A DNA stretch of 64,000 bases. It comes from Pseudomonadota bacterium (GTDB taxonomy: Bacteria; Verrucomicrobiota; Verrucomicrobiia; Limisphaerales; SXTU01). The stretch is taken from the NCBI GenBank assembly GCA_009922615.1, contig RFVF01000021.1, positions 1-64,000 on the forward strand, in the 5' to 3' direction. Positions 18,301 to 28,776 of this stretch are shown here, one piece after another. Each line of letters opens with the position of its first letter. Position 1 is the first letter of the stretch. Below the pieces are notes generated by a model, which searched no databases, had not been told where the DNA came from, and saw only the letters and a list, made by a program, of their open reading frames with translations. The position numbers and the translations under genes were made by a program.

Positions 18301-20622
18301 GCCGGCGGTGACTGGACGCGCGGCAATTTGCTCGCGGTGAATCCACGCGGCGAGGTCTTCACTGTTTCGGATGAGAAGCTCGTGCAAGTGGACTTCAACT
18401 CCGGCGCGCACCGCGTGCTGGTGAGCGACTTGAAGAAACCTTCCGCGCTTGCCTGTGACCGCGCGGGGAACTTCTACCTCTTCGACTCCGCCAAGGAGCG
18501 AAAGCACATCCGTGTGTATGACTCGGCCGGAAAATTCCTCCGCAGCATCGGTGAGCCCGGCGGCTACCAGCGCGGCCCGTGGAATCCGAATCGCATGGAC
18601 CACATCACCGCGCTCGCGGTGGATGCCCGCGATCAAGTCTGGGCCGTGGATTGGAATTACTGGCCCAAGCGCATCAGCCTCTGGAGCGCGGACGGGAAGT
18701 TTCAAAAGGAGTTCCTCGGCCCGACCGAATACGGCGGGGCAGGGCAGCTCGACCCGGGCGACAAACGTCGTCTCTTCTACGGTCCGCTGAAGTTCGAGTT
18801 GGACTGGGCCAGCGGCAAGTCGCGCCTGAAAAACCTGCTGTCGCTCGATGGCCACGGTGCGGGCGACTCCCCGATCTACGTCGGCAAGCAGCTCTATCTC
18901 GTCAACACCCGGCCCGGCGGCCACGGCCCTTCATTGCAGTGCGGTGTGGTGTATCGCCATGACGGCGACCGCGCCAAGCTCGTCGCGGCAGTCGGTCTCG
19001 CCGGACAGTTTAAGCCGCTGCTCGATCCGCGCCTGGTGAAGGCCTTTGGCGGCAAGGTGCTCATGGACTACATCTGCACCTGGAGCGACTTGAATGGCGA
19101 CGAACAGGTCCAGCCCGAGGAAGTCCAGCTCTGGCCCAAGCCGAAGAACGTCCGCGTGGTTTTCGATTCCCAGCTTGGCGTGCAGATGGGGTCCATCGGT
19201 TTCCGCGTGAAAGAATTCCGCCCCGACGGCGTGCCAGTTTATGAGCGCGTTGATTTGCCGGGCTTGTGGGATGGCGTTGCGTTCCGGCTCAACGACGGGA
19301 ACTTCTACCACTTCGAGGATGAATCCACCTTGCGCAACGCCTGCGCTGTGCAGCGGCCGGACGGCAAGGTCCTCTGGACCTATCAGACGGAAGGTGCGGG
19401 CGTTCAGGCGCTCAGCCGGGCGAAGCCCTGGCACCCGGCGCAGATCGTCTGCCAGTTTGGCTTTGCCGGCCACGCCACTGCGCACGCGGGTGACCTCGGT
19501 GAGTTCCTTGTCTTCAATTCCAACGTCGGCATCTTCGACATCATGACCGCCGACGGCCTTTTCGCCGGCCAGATCTTCCGCGACATCCGCGATCCGAAGG
19601 CGCTGCCGTGGAGCGGCACGAACAATGCGCGCGGCATGAGGCTGGACGACATCACGCCCGGACAGGAGCACTTTCAGGGCTACTTCACGCGCACGGCGGA
19701 CAACAAGTATTATGCCGTCGCTGGCCACAACCACGCCAGTGTCGTCGAGGTCATCGGCATGGACCGCTTCAAGCGCTTCGGTGGCAACGTCATGATTGGG
19801 CCAAAGGAACTCGCCGCCGCTCAAAGCTGGGAGCGGTCCCGTGAAGCCCGCGTCCTCTACGCCCGCGCGCCCGTGCTTGACGCCTACCTGATGTCCGCAC
19901 CGAAACTCGACGGCAAGCTAAACGACTGGGGCCCGGTCAATGCCGAGCAAGACCGCGATGCGAAGTTCCGCATCGGTTACGACGACCAAAATCTCTATCT
20001 CGCCTACGAAGTGAGTCGCCGTGGTCCGCTCAAGAACCAAGGCCAGCAATGGGACCGCCTCTTCAAAACCGGCGCGAGCGTTGACTTTCAGATCGCCGCC
20101 GACCCCGGTGCGAACCCCGACCGCAAAGCCCCCGCGCCCGGTGACCAACGCCTGCTCCTCACGCTCATGGGCGAAAAACCCACCGCCGTTCTCTACCAAG
20201 CCGTCGTCCCCGGCACGCCACCGGAGAAGGCCTGGCAAGTCGTCAGCCCCGTTCACTCCGTCACGTTCGACCGCGTTATCAAGCTCGACTCAGTGCGCTT
20301 CGCCGTGGATGAAACGGACAACGGTTATACGCTCGAAGCCGCCGTTCCGCTCGCTGCCCTTGGCCTGAAGATCACGCCCGGCCTCCGCTTGAAAATGGAC
20401 TGGGGCATCCTGGTCAGCGGCCCCAATGGCACGGAAGTCCTGCGCCGCGAGTATTGGGCCAACAAGGCCACGCAGATCACCGCCGACGCCCCGAGCGAAG
20501 CCGAGCTGCATCCCGAACTCTGGGGCCACGTCCGCTTCCACTCCGAACGCCTCGCCGCCCTCGACCCCACCGCGAAGAAAAAGGACAAGTCGGTGGAGGA
20601 CTTGTTGAATGATTTGAAGTGA
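15301..20622 (+). CDS. Very large secreted beta-propeller protein with discoidin-like, FlgD-like and CBM9-like regions
   Basis: 1773 residues from a TTG at 15301, or 1766 from the GTG at 15322, which is a more usual start. A signal peptide (LGLVAGLAWAAAVA) is clear. The N-terminal 350 residues are discoidin-like sheets (TRALRLQITKTDEGPVARLADFAVF). Around 360-430 lies a FlgD-type Ig domain (VAWDLKDEQGNYVPPGDYRW). Beta-propeller/NHL-like strands dominate the middle (FYLFDSAKERKHIRVYDSAGKF). From about 1520 a CBM9-like domain appears (LDGKLNDWGPVNAEQDRDAKFRIGYDDQNLYLAYEV). This layout fits an extracellular carbohydrate-binding protein. The C-terminus is EDLLNDLK. It is transcribed away from the TPR cluster. 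No catalytic residues could be assigned. Confidence 0.75.
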   Translation: MKPRRESVPDHRSVSVIFLRAVLGLVAGLAWAAAVAAPFSSAVVEDAVDFAACQVWTDNVAEGVEPAVIRDLLGWGQGRVPGTASRPGRSGKHAESLQYLLAFKQPVALGTVLGGIGELRVLQSAATWPPEPGRAADWLTVEVQPNQSAPRFAPLPPGTKTRALLVTVPSPRDSRQSPFLRLLAPRLANHTPAAIANAESDYTTKPTASPPYTYDPGHLTRGHGEWINSGKDEKGINSRAPITELQPAWFILSWPDARRVDGVLLQDNFNSFELQAFTGPPGINAVAATEQEWKTIRKFKPTPDGPRRWLTFEPVQTRALRLQITKTDEGPVARLADFAVFTDLGDKPAPAIVKPLSAEPPLEIGYELAQAGKVTLVVDRADGTRVRNLLANTPQSAGKNSVAWDLKDEQGNYVPPGDYRWKAITHPPLELRYEMTAYPNHGSYFPERPAWLTGASGSGGWLADHSPPRSACVAGDRVFLGAPVSESGVSLIECDLEGRKHWGHSSFEAFTGSWLLASDGKTVFNLAPAHNFARAGMDKSTEAIWAVDIATKKVRTLAMLQPTAERKRGAQGLAAHDGKVFVAIHGAENWFQNAAGASDVDLQNSLPTYPVARKPRAAYEMVPDHRTDFLRLFRLKDQPPGFGPNHGLVYLETTKNPTRQQHVVLAFTKPVSIGSLVFPPPPREDKMQFTIAVLKPSAPYPPRPDERVDWVNVPLTDTNSWAVVALPAGTSTRALRLTFTRGGGGANDDLLADIEDKKGAPLLDLADKPAAKKSGFAAADDGLWQRRLEGMKLLGRRFENVFSTATVRVNSGKILRDGTWDAERTEPLSAADPGIYALEWKSPQPLRGLALREVDGAVTEVDVFTGPADAPVDLKSEAGWEKIATYHQALRDYYSGRESNNGYARYLDGYVDFGREVSTRAVRLRVIKQWDTKAHYPSGIREDLGGQTLDTKRCRIFGVAALRYLGGEPAVNPLVTERVEMLDGETGKVLKEVHVPRIAEAGGDWTRGNLLAVNPRGEVFTVSDEKLVQVDFNSGAHRVLVSDLKKPSALACDRAGNFYLFDSAKERKHIRVYDSAGKFLRSIGEPGGYQRGPWNPNRMDHITALAVDARDQVWAVDWNYWPKRISLWSADGKFQKEFLGPTEYGGAGQLDPGDKRRLFYGPLKFELDWASGKSRLKNLLSLDGHGAGDSPIYVGKQLYLVNTRPGGHGPSLQCGVVYRHDGDRAKLVAAVGLAGQFKPLLDPRLVKAFGGKVLMDYICTWSDLNGDEQVQPEEVQLWPKPKNVRVVFDSQLGVQMGSIGFRVKEFRPDGVPVYERVDLPGLWDGVAFRLNDGNFYHFEDESTLRNACAVQRPDGKVLWTYQTEGAGVQALSRAKPWHPAQIVCQFGFAGHATAHAGDLGEFLVFNSNVGIFDIMTADGLFAGQIFRDIRDPKALPWSGTNNARGMRLDDITPGQEHFQGYFTRTADNKYYAVAGHNHASVVEVIGMDRFKRFGGNVMIGPKELAAAQSWERSREARVLYARAPVLDAYLMSAPKLDGKLNDWGPVNAEQDRDAKFRIGYDDQNLYLAYEVSRRGPLKNQGQQWDRLFKTGASVDFQIAADPGANPDRKAPAPGDQRLLLTLMGEKPTAVLYQAVVPGTPPEKAWQVVSPVHSVTFDRVIKLDSVRFAVDETDNGYTLEAAVPLAALGLKITPGLRLKMDWGILVSGPNGTEVLRREYWANKATQITADAPSEAELHPELWGHVRFHSERLAALDPTAKKKDKSVEDLLNDLK

Positions 20623-20659
20623 GTCTGAAAGCTGGGCCTAGCATCTTGTAGCTGTTCTT

Positions 20660-21175
20660 GTGATTCTGCTTCAGCCAACTCGCCTTCATTGGATCAAGGA
20701 TGAGGGAGACGACCCCTACGACCTGTGTGCACACTCGCCGGTGGATTTTCGCGTTGATGACGAAGTCCTCATCCGTCCGGAAGATGGTGACTGGACCGTG
20801 AGCGCAGCGGCGCTCCGCTTGCTCCGAACTCTGGAACGCGACCACGCTCCCGGTGCGTCAGGCCGTCAACTATTCCCCTGCTGCGGACAAGTGACGTGTC
20901 AGGAACCGGGGGAACTAGAAGTCCTCATCCTTGGCTGTGGGATTGGTGCCGACTTTGCAGTCCTGCATATAGGTGACGAAATCAAAATCAAAGACGCAAC
21001 TGGTCGTTGCCTGGCCGTGACCTCCGGGGAGTGGCAACGTGCGGTCTTTGGATTCGCCGATGCGGTTGAAGAGTTTTACGAAGTCAGTGTGCCAAAGCAG
21101 CCTTGCAGCCCCGAGGATGAACAAGCTTATCCGTTGTTCTGGCAGGAATGGAAACGCCGCCGGAACCCAGACTAG
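20660..21175 (+). CDS. Hypothetical 171-residue protein
   Basis: The start is a GTG at 20660. No signal peptide or membrane segment is visible; the protein is acidic and Cys-containing (FPCCGQVTCQEPG; LGCGIGADFAVLHIGDEI). It does not match a family I recognise. It looks somewhat less GC-rich by eye than the two large exported-protein genes on either side, which could indicate independent acquisition. It begins 38 bases after the previous stop and ends 38 bases before the next start (ATG 21214). Possibilities include an immunity-like protein or a cytoplasmic helper; neither is supported by a motif. Confidence 0.6.
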   Translation: MILLQPTRLHWIKDEGDDPYDLCAHSPVDFRVDDEVLIRPEDGDWTVSAAALRLLRTLERDHAPGASGRQLFPCCGQVTCQEPGELEVLILGCGIGADFAVLHIGDEIKIKDATGRCLAVTSGEWQRAVFGFADAVEEFYEVSVPKQPCSPEDEQAYPLFWQEWKRRRNPD

Positions 21176-21213
21176 TGGTCAACTTCCGCACCCCAATCCC
21201 CACGAACAAACCC

Positions 21214-24200
21214 ATGCTCGCGCGTCTCCTACTCGGCACTCTCGTCTTCAACGCTCTCACGCTCTCCGCCGCTGAGAAACCCCAGCTCCTCGAAGCCGAA
21301 GACCACAAGCCCAAGACCGCCGCCGTTTATGCCGACGCGCGCGCCTCCGGGAAGAAGTCCGTCATCGCAATGCTGCCGGCGGTCGGGCGGGTGTTTGAGT
21401 TTGGGAAGGATTTGCCGGCGGGCGATTACCTTGCGACGGCGTGGATCGAAGCAGTGCCAGCGAGCTTGCTGCACACACTGGCGGTCACGTTCAAGGCGGA
21501 TGGCGCGGCGCGGGTGATTGACCAGGCGCAGCTTGATGCGCGGCCTGGCTTTCGTCCGTTTCAACTCCGCTTCTTCCACCCCGGCGGCAAGGTGTCTATT
21601 ACGCTGGATGCGGCGGGCAAGAGCGGCTTCGACCAGATGCGTGCCAGCCCGGGCGACGCGGAGAAGGGCGTCGCTGCCGCGCTGGACATTGACGAGTCGA
21701 CCAGCGGCAAGCAGAAGAAGGCCGACGCCAACCGCGACGAACTCTCCGAGCTGCTCGAAGGCGCGAAGAGCGCCGAGTCGCTCAAGCCCACCGACCTCCG
21801 CGTCGCCTGCGACCGAGTCGAGCTGACGCTCCTGCGCGCCGCGCCCGTGGCCGTGGCGAGCGTCGCGGTGGATAAGATTCACTACGCCCCCGGCGACACC
21901 GTGAGCGCGCAGGCTGAGTTGCTCGGCGGTGCGGCGGGCGGCGCGTTCACCTTCCGCGCGGAGGTCCTCACGGAGCTGGACGCGGCGCGCGAGGTGTTCA
22001 CGGCGAACGTCCAGCTCGCGCCCGGCGAGCGGAAGGAGTTGCCGTTTCAATTCAAGTTGGGCAATGCCGAGTTCGGCCACGAGCTGCGCGGTGTGCTGGT
22101 CGCGGGCGGAACGGAAGTTCACTCCAGCAGCGAGTTCTTCGGGGTCAGCAAAAACGTCTATCGCGTCGGCATCACCGGACGGCACGTCGGCCAGAGCACG
22201 CGCAACCTCACGCCCGAGCGCGCCGCCGAGACGATGGCTGCCAACGTCCGCGCCTACGCCAACTACTTCGAGTGCTTCGCCTGGGCACCGTGCGATTACT
22301 CGGACCTCACGCCGAAGACGGAGGAATTCGTCTCCGGACAGACGCAGTATCCCGGCAGCGTCGCGGGCATGAAGCTGCAACTCGCCGAGGCGCACCGGCG
22401 CGGCATCAAGGCGATCACTTACGGCAAGGCCTGCGCGGCGGGCATCAGTGGCTTCCTCACGTATCAACAGCACCCGGAGTTTTTCGGGCACAGCTTCGCG
22501 ACCGGCCCAGCCACGGAGCAGATGAGCACCTTCCTGTTGGAGCGGATGCTGGAGAATGATTACAACTTCAACCGCCCCTCCGACGGCGGCTGGCGGCATT
22601 GGGCGAGCCTCTGGACGCGCTTTGACTTCAACCCCGCCGTGGACTTCGGCGCGGACGAGTTGGTGCGCAGCGCGGAAATATTCGGCTGGGATGGCGTGCG
22701 CTGGGACGGGCACTTCGTCGAGAACCAACGCCGCTGCATTGACCGCATCAACGCCAAGCGCCCCGGCTATGTCCACGGCTACAACTCCGCCTTTGCCAAC
22801 TGCGGCTCGAAGCTTTTCCTCCCGCCGGACCAGAGCGACTTCCACGACATCGCCAAGGCCCACGGCCTCATCATGGACGAGTCGGTGCGCGGTCACAGCC
22901 GCTGGACCGACGGCTCGATGCGGACCTTCTACGAGGGCATCTGCCGCGAGGCGGATTACGTTAAACGCATCGGCGGGCTGCCGCTCTTCATCACGTTCGA
23001 CATGGGCAGCCGGCAGGACGTGACGTGGAACGTATTGAGCGGCCTCGCCGCCGGCCAGCGCTACACCTACCTCACGTCGCCGGGCGACTACGCGTTCGGC
23101 ACGTTGCCGAAGTTCCTCACGCGCTACTCGGCGTTCGTGTGGGACGACACGGCGATGGTCGCGAACGAGGCGCAGCACTTGGCCGTCACGCTCGCGCCGG
23201 GTTCGCCGACGAACGCAGCGGTGTGGTTCGATCAGAGCACTTGGTTGCGCAAGCTCACCGACGGCCGCCAGCAAGTTCTGTTGCACCTGCTCAACTTCCC
23301 CGGCTACCGCCACTACGCGCAGCGCGTGCAGACGCCGCCGACATGGCTCTCGAATGTGACGGTCAGCGTCAAGCTGCCAGCCGGTGCGCAGCTCGCGCGT
23401 GCGTTCCACGTCTCGCCCGACTTGGTGGAAGGGCATCACGCACTCACGCCGAAGACCGACGGCACAACTGCGACGCTCGTCCTGCCCGAGGTGAAGCTGT
23501 GGAGCATCGTGGTCCTAGAGTTTTCGGGCGGAGCCAATTACCCGCTCACGACGCCCGTCGAGGACGCCACCAAGCACTTCGCCGAGGAGAAGCAGAAGAA
23601 AGAACACGAAGCCAAGCTCGCCGCCGAGAAGTCCAAGGCCAGCATCGGCACTCCCGTTGCCGCGTCGCCCGCCGCCACGGACCTCGATGCGAACGCCGAC
23701 CCCGCCGTGCTCGCGCAGCACTTCAAGAACTTCACCCGGCCCGCGTCACCTGCGCTGCGGCGCAACGGCGTCGTGGACGTTCACCACGCGCGTGGCGCGT
23801 TCGCGTGGCTGAACCCGGTGGACATCGCGCTCCAGCTCGCGGGCGGCGGCAACTACACGCCGTCGTGGGTGGACCGCGTGGGCTTCCGCCTCGGCCCCGG
23901 CGGCTCGATGGAGGATTTCCCCGACAGCTACGACGCGCTCTTCGAGAACGACGTGCTCGTGCTCGACAACGTGCAGGCCGCCGACCTCGGCGCGTTGCGA
24001 CGCACGATGATCGCGGACTTCGTGCGCGCCGGGGGTGGGCTGCTCGTGATGGGCGGCTGGTTCAACCTCTCGCAGGGTGCGGACCGGAATACGTCGCTGG
24101 CTGAATTGCTGCCGGTGACTATTACCAAGCAAGGCAACCTTGCGACGAATGCGGCGGGCTTTGCGCTGACCATCGCGCGAACAGACTTCTTTCCGAAAGT

Positions 24201-25365
24201 GGACTGGGTCCGCGCAGGCGTGGCGTTCCAAGTGGACCAGTCGCCGGTGAAGGCCGGTGCGGAGGTGCTGGCGAAGGCGGGGCCGCATCCGGCCATTGTC
24301 GCCGGGACGTGTGGCGCAGGCCGCGTGGTCGTGGTGCTGGCGAATCCGCATGGCGAGCCGGCGAAAGGCACCTTGCCCTACTGGCAATCCCCCGAGTGGC
24401 CGCGCGTGCTCGCCGCGTGCCTTGCGTATCTGGCGAAGGGCTCCGAAGCCGTCAGCACCAAGACCCTTGCCAAGCGCGCCCTCGATAAGAAGAAAGTGCT
24501 GCCTGACGACTTGATGCTAGACGCCTCCAGCCTAGCCGCACCGGAGCTGGCCAAGCGCCTCCGCAGTGCGCGGGACAACATCGTAGACACCGAGACCGCG
24601 CAGACCGTCCTGCGTGTGGCGCTCGACAACAAAGTCACGGACACGGAGCTGCTCACCACCGTGGTCGAGGCCGCCGGGCCTTTCATGGACGCGAGCTTCG
24701 CGCCGCTAGGTGTGCAGATGGCGCAGAGCGACCTCGACGTGCTCCGGCGCGTGGGTTACCGCGTGCTCGGCCTCGCGAAGAACAAGGCCCACCGCCCGCT
24801 CGTGGAGAAAGGCCTGAAGGAGTCGAACGTCGAGTGCATTCGCGCCGCGCTCGTGGCCCTCGGAGAAATTGGCGACCCTGTCGCCGCGCCTGCCGTCACC
24901 GAGTATCTCGCGGGAGGCACGGAGAAATTGCTCGCCATCTCCGTCCTGCGCCGACTCGGAACGCCAGCGGACTTTGCGGCGTCGCTGGAGCTCTACGCCC
25001 ACGCCCTGCGTCGACTCACCGAACTGCACAGCGGTCGCAAGTCCGTATTGAACACGCTCTACGGCGGCATGGCCTTCAGCCTCACGCCCGCGCAACGCCG
25101 CCTCGCGCAAGGCGAGCTCCGCACCGTGCAGGACATGGAAGCCCGCGCACGACACGACAGCGCCTACTTCGCCGCCAGTCTCGGCAAGCTCAACGACACC
25201 GAGTGGCGCGCCTTCACCAGTTTTCTTGCGCAAACGAAGAATGCCGCCGTGGCTCCGTTGGCGCACGCGACGTTCGGCAAGCTGCCTCGCGAACAGACGA
25301 AACCATGGCGCACCGAGCTGGCCAAGGCGCAGTTGCCGCAAATCCGGCTGCTGGCGGAGGAGTAA
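21214..25365 (+). CDS. Secreted TIM-barrel-like glycosidase fused to a ThuA-like domain and HEAT repeats
   Basis: About 1383 residues from the ATG at 21214, which begins a signal peptide (MLARLLLGTLVFNALTLSA); the track start at 21148 adds 22 unlikely residues. Residues about 330-700 resemble clan GH-A-type barrels (ANYFECFAWAPCDYSDL; GWDGVRWDGHF; GLIMDESVRGHSRW), with acidic residues at strand ends, loosely like family 66 or unassigned hydrolases. A coiled Lys/Glu linker follows near 800. Next comes a ThuA/amidotransferase-like domain (ENDVLVLDNVQAADLGALRR; FVRAGGGLLVMGGW). The C-terminal 300 residues contain HEAT-like repeats (CIRAALVALGEIGDPVAAPA). Role: probably polysaccharide processing at the cell surface. 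Substrate unknown. Confidence 0.65.
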   Translation: MLARLLLGTLVFNALTLSAAEKPQLLEAEDHKPKTAAVYADARASGKKSVIAMLPAVGRVFEFGKDLPAGDYLATAWIEAVPASLLHTLAVTFKADGAARVIDQAQLDARPGFRPFQLRFFHPGGKVSITLDAAGKSGFDQMRASPGDAEKGVAAALDIDESTSGKQKKADANRDELSELLEGAKSAESLKPTDLRVACDRVELTLLRAAPVAVASVAVDKIHYAPGDTVSAQAELLGGAAGGAFTFRAEVLTELDAAREVFTANVQLAPGERKELPFQFKLGNAEFGHELRGVLVAGGTEVHSSSEFFGVSKNVYRVGITGRHVGQSTRNLTPERAAETMAANVRAYANYFECFAWAPCDYSDLTPKTEEFVSGQTQYPGSVAGMKLQLAEAHRRGIKAITYGKACAAGISGFLTYQQHPEFFGHSFATGPATEQMSTFLLERMLENDYNFNRPSDGGWRHWASLWTRFDFNPAVDFGADELVRSAEIFGWDGVRWDGHFVENQRRCIDRINAKRPGYVHGYNSAFANCGSKLFLPPDQSDFHDIAKAHGLIMDESVRGHSRWTDGSMRTFYEGICREADYVKRIGGLPLFITFDMGSRQDVTWNVLSGLAAGQRYTYLTSPGDYAFGTLPKFLTRYSAFVWDDTAMVANEAQHLAVTLAPGSPTNAAVWFDQSTWLRKLTDGRQQVLLHLLNFPGYRHYAQRVQTPPTWLSNVTVSVKLPAGAQLARAFHVSPDLVEGHHALTPKTDGTTATLVLPEVKLWSIVVLEFSGGANYPLTTPVEDATKHFAEEKQKKEHEAKLAAEKSKASIGTPVAASPAATDLDANADPAVLAQHFKNFTRPASPALRRNGVVDVHHARGAFAWLNPVDIALQLAGGGNYTPSWVDRVGFRLGPGGSMEDFPDSYDALFENDVLVLDNVQAADLGALRRTMIADFVRAGGGLLVMGGWFNLSQGADRNTSLAELLPVTITKQGNLATNAAGFALTIARTDFFPKVDWVRAGVAFQVDQSPVKAGAEVLAKAGPHPAIVAGTCGAGRVVVVLANPHGEPAKGTLPYWQSPEWPRVLAACLAYLAKGSEAVSTKTLAKRALDKKKVLPDDLMLDASSLAAPELAKRLRSARDNIVDTETAQTVLRVALDNKVTDTELLTTVVEAAGPFMDASFAPLGVQMAQSDLDVLRRVGYRVLGLAKNKAHRPLVEKGLKESNVECIRAALVALGEIGDPVAAPAVTEYLAGGTEKLLAISVLRRLGTPADFAASLELYAHALRRLTELHSGRKSVLNTLYGGMAFSLTPAQRRLAQGELRTVQDMEARARHDSAYFAASLGKLNDTEWRAFTSFLAQTKNAAVAPLAHATFGKLPREQTKPWRTELAKAQLPQIRLLAEE

Positions 25366-25405
25366 ACAGAGTTGTTAATTCCTTCCCGCGCTCTATAACG
25401 CCGCC

Positions 25406-27813
25406 GTGTTCCGCCTGATCGTCTTCGTCCTTGCGCTGGCTTCGGCCACGTTTGCGTTGGCCCAGGGCGACGCACCCCGGATACGCGGCGCGCAAACCGG
25501 CTTCAGCGGGCAGTTTCGCAACCGTCACTGGACTCAGTTGGTCGTGGACATTGAGAACCCGGGCCCGGCGCGCACGGGCTTGCTGGTTGCGGAGACGGAA
25601 GGGGCGTTGAGCAAGCAACGGGTGCAGTTCACGCGCCCGGTTTTTCTGCCGGCGCAATCTATCCGGCAATTTGACTTCCCCATCTTGCCAGATTTGCGTC
25701 CGCCACAAGCCGCCAACCGGTTCGATCGCGTGGTGAACGTGCGATTGACGGATGGCACGGCGCAGACGTGGAGCCAGCAAGAGAGCATCGGTAGCCAGAT
25801 TTCCGAGGATGCGTTCTTTCTGCTGATCGCGGACGCAGGCTTCTCCGGCTATCGCGGGCTGCGGGACATGACCATCGGACCGGAGAAGCGAGTCTTCGCC
25901 CGTGCCCAGACGTTACCGAAGAACCTGCCGCGGAGGCCGCTGGAACTGCGCGGGTTCGATGCGCTCGTGCTGGGTGGGTTGGCCGAGACGGAGCTCTCGC
26001 CGCTGCAACAGCACGCGCTGCAAGACTTCGTCACGATGGGCGGCCATTTGATCGTGCTGCCCAGCGCGGCGGCGGGGATCGGTTCGAATTTGGCGGCGTT
26101 GATGCCGGGGACGTTCGTCTCGACGCAGCGGGTGGAGACCCTGCCGTTCGTTGCGGGGGATTTCATCTTCACCAACGGAGTCAACATGGCGCGGTTGGTT
26201 GCCGAACGCGGGGAGGCGCTGGCCGGCACGCGCGAGCGGCCTTGGGCACTCACGCACACCGCAGGGGCCGGGCGGGTAACGATGCTGGCCTTCGACGCCG
26301 GCAGCGAGGAGTTCCACGTGTGGCCGGGGGCGAAGGAGTGGTGGCGTGAGTTGCTCGGGGGCGCACCGCAGTTTCTGCATCACGCGGACCGCCTGCTCAC
26401 GCGCGCGCCGCAAACGGAGCGCGTGCTCGCCAGCCTCTCGGGCATCAAGGTGCTCTCGCGACGAAACGTGCTGCTGTATCTCGGCGGCGTCAGCGGTGCG
26501 CTGCTCTTGGTGCTCGGCGGGTTTCGCTTCACCGCACGGCCGGAGCGGGGCTGGTTAGTGGCGGCGGGGCTGGCACTTTTTTTGGGCGGCGGCGCAGTCT
26601 GGCAAGCCGCCCGATGGAAGGCCGCACCCGAGCCGTTCCTCAACGAAGTTTACGTCGCCACCGCGCGCAGCGGCGAAGATACGGCACGGGTGCAGGCCGC
26701 ACTCGGGTTGTTTTCGCCAACGGAACGAACGTTCGATTTGCAGACGGCCTCGGACCAGGTCTCGCTCTCGCCGGGCCGCAGCGCTCTGACGCCGCCGGAA
26801 CTGCTGCGATTGGATTACGAGGCCCGGCTGTCATTGAGCAATCTCGCCGTGCGTGCCGATGATCTGCGCACGTTCATCGGCCGTGCGCCGCAGGCGGCGC
26901 TGCGGGCGCCCGCGTTACAATTACGCGTCGGCGCGGATGGTTTGTCGCTGGTGCTCTCGAACCGTGCGGAGGCCGCGCTGTCCGGGGCGTTCGTGAAGTT
27001 CAACCGTTTCATCGTGCCGCTCGGCGATGTGCGCCCCGGCGTGCAGCTCGAAAAGTCCGGCGTGCGGGTGAACGCGTTGACCGACGCTACGGAGCTGCTG
27101 CGTTCCGCACGGCAACGCGAGCGCGAGCGATTGCGGGAGGCGTTTTTTCCCACGCCAATTTATACCGGTGAGCTGGCGGTGAGCTACGACGAGCGGCGGT
27201 TCCAAAAATTGCTGCGTGGGCGGGAGCCGCAGCCGGTGTTGTTCAGTTGGAGCGATGCCCCGGCATTTCCACTGGCGGCGATAGAACCGTCGGTGGCGCG
27301 ACGTGCGGTTGGGTTGGTAGCCATCGAGGGCAGTGTCGAATACGCCGGCCCGACGCTGCTGCTGCCGACAGGCGTGATGCCACTGCAGCTTCGGAATCTC
27401 GACGCGTATTCGTTTGAGCGTGCCGAAGGCTGCTTCGCCGGTGGCCGGCCGGGACAGATCTTGGTCGAGTTTAGCCTGCCGGCGGGCTGCCCGGCGGTGA
27501 ACGCGCAGGAATTGGCCGTTCACTTTGAGTTTCGCGGCGCGGCGTTCCAGCCGGAATTTTACCTCGCCCCGGGCGACTTCGTCGTGCAGGGCGAAGTGGC
27601 GAAGCTGCTGCCACGCATGCAAAAGCTCGCTGCGACACCGCCGTTGCGCGTGACTGATCCCGGACGCTTCCTGCGGGCGGGCGGGCGCACCATCATCGTG
27701 GCGGTGGATGTTGCGCACTCCGCCGAAGGCAAACGCCTTGATCACACGATGAATCAAAACCTTCACACCTGGCAGCTTCGCAACCTCGACCTCGAATTGA
27801 AGGCCACCACGCC

Positions 27814-27817
<4 letters not shown>
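25406..27817 (+). CDS. Large membrane-anchored partner of an ABC-2 transporter
   Basis: 803 residues from a GTG at 25406. A signal peptide (FVLALASATFALAQ) leads to an Ig-like exported domain, then an amidotransferase-like Rossmann segment (GFDALVLGGLAETELSPLQQ; FVTMGGHLIVLPSAAAG). At about 355-400 there are two hydrophobic helices (VLLYLGGVSGALLLVLGGF; GWLVAAGLALFLGGGAVW). The remainder is beta-rich. The last codon overlaps the ABC ATPase start by four bases (ATGA), so the two are translationally coupled. The layout recalls GldG-like or DUF4350 partners of gliding/ABC-2 systems, but sequence similarity was not tested. A role as the extracytoplasmic component of the exporter is inferred. Confidence 0.65.

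Positions 27818-28765
<948 letters not shown>

Positions 28766-28776
<11 letters not shown>

Noticed and set aside
17242-18924. Minus-strand ORF of 560 residues
   Set aside because: Antisense to the beta-propeller gene; no start site or family pattern.
21229-23439. Minus-strand ORF of 736 residues
   Set aside because: Antisense to the glycosidase-like fusion; Arg/His/Val-rich shadow.
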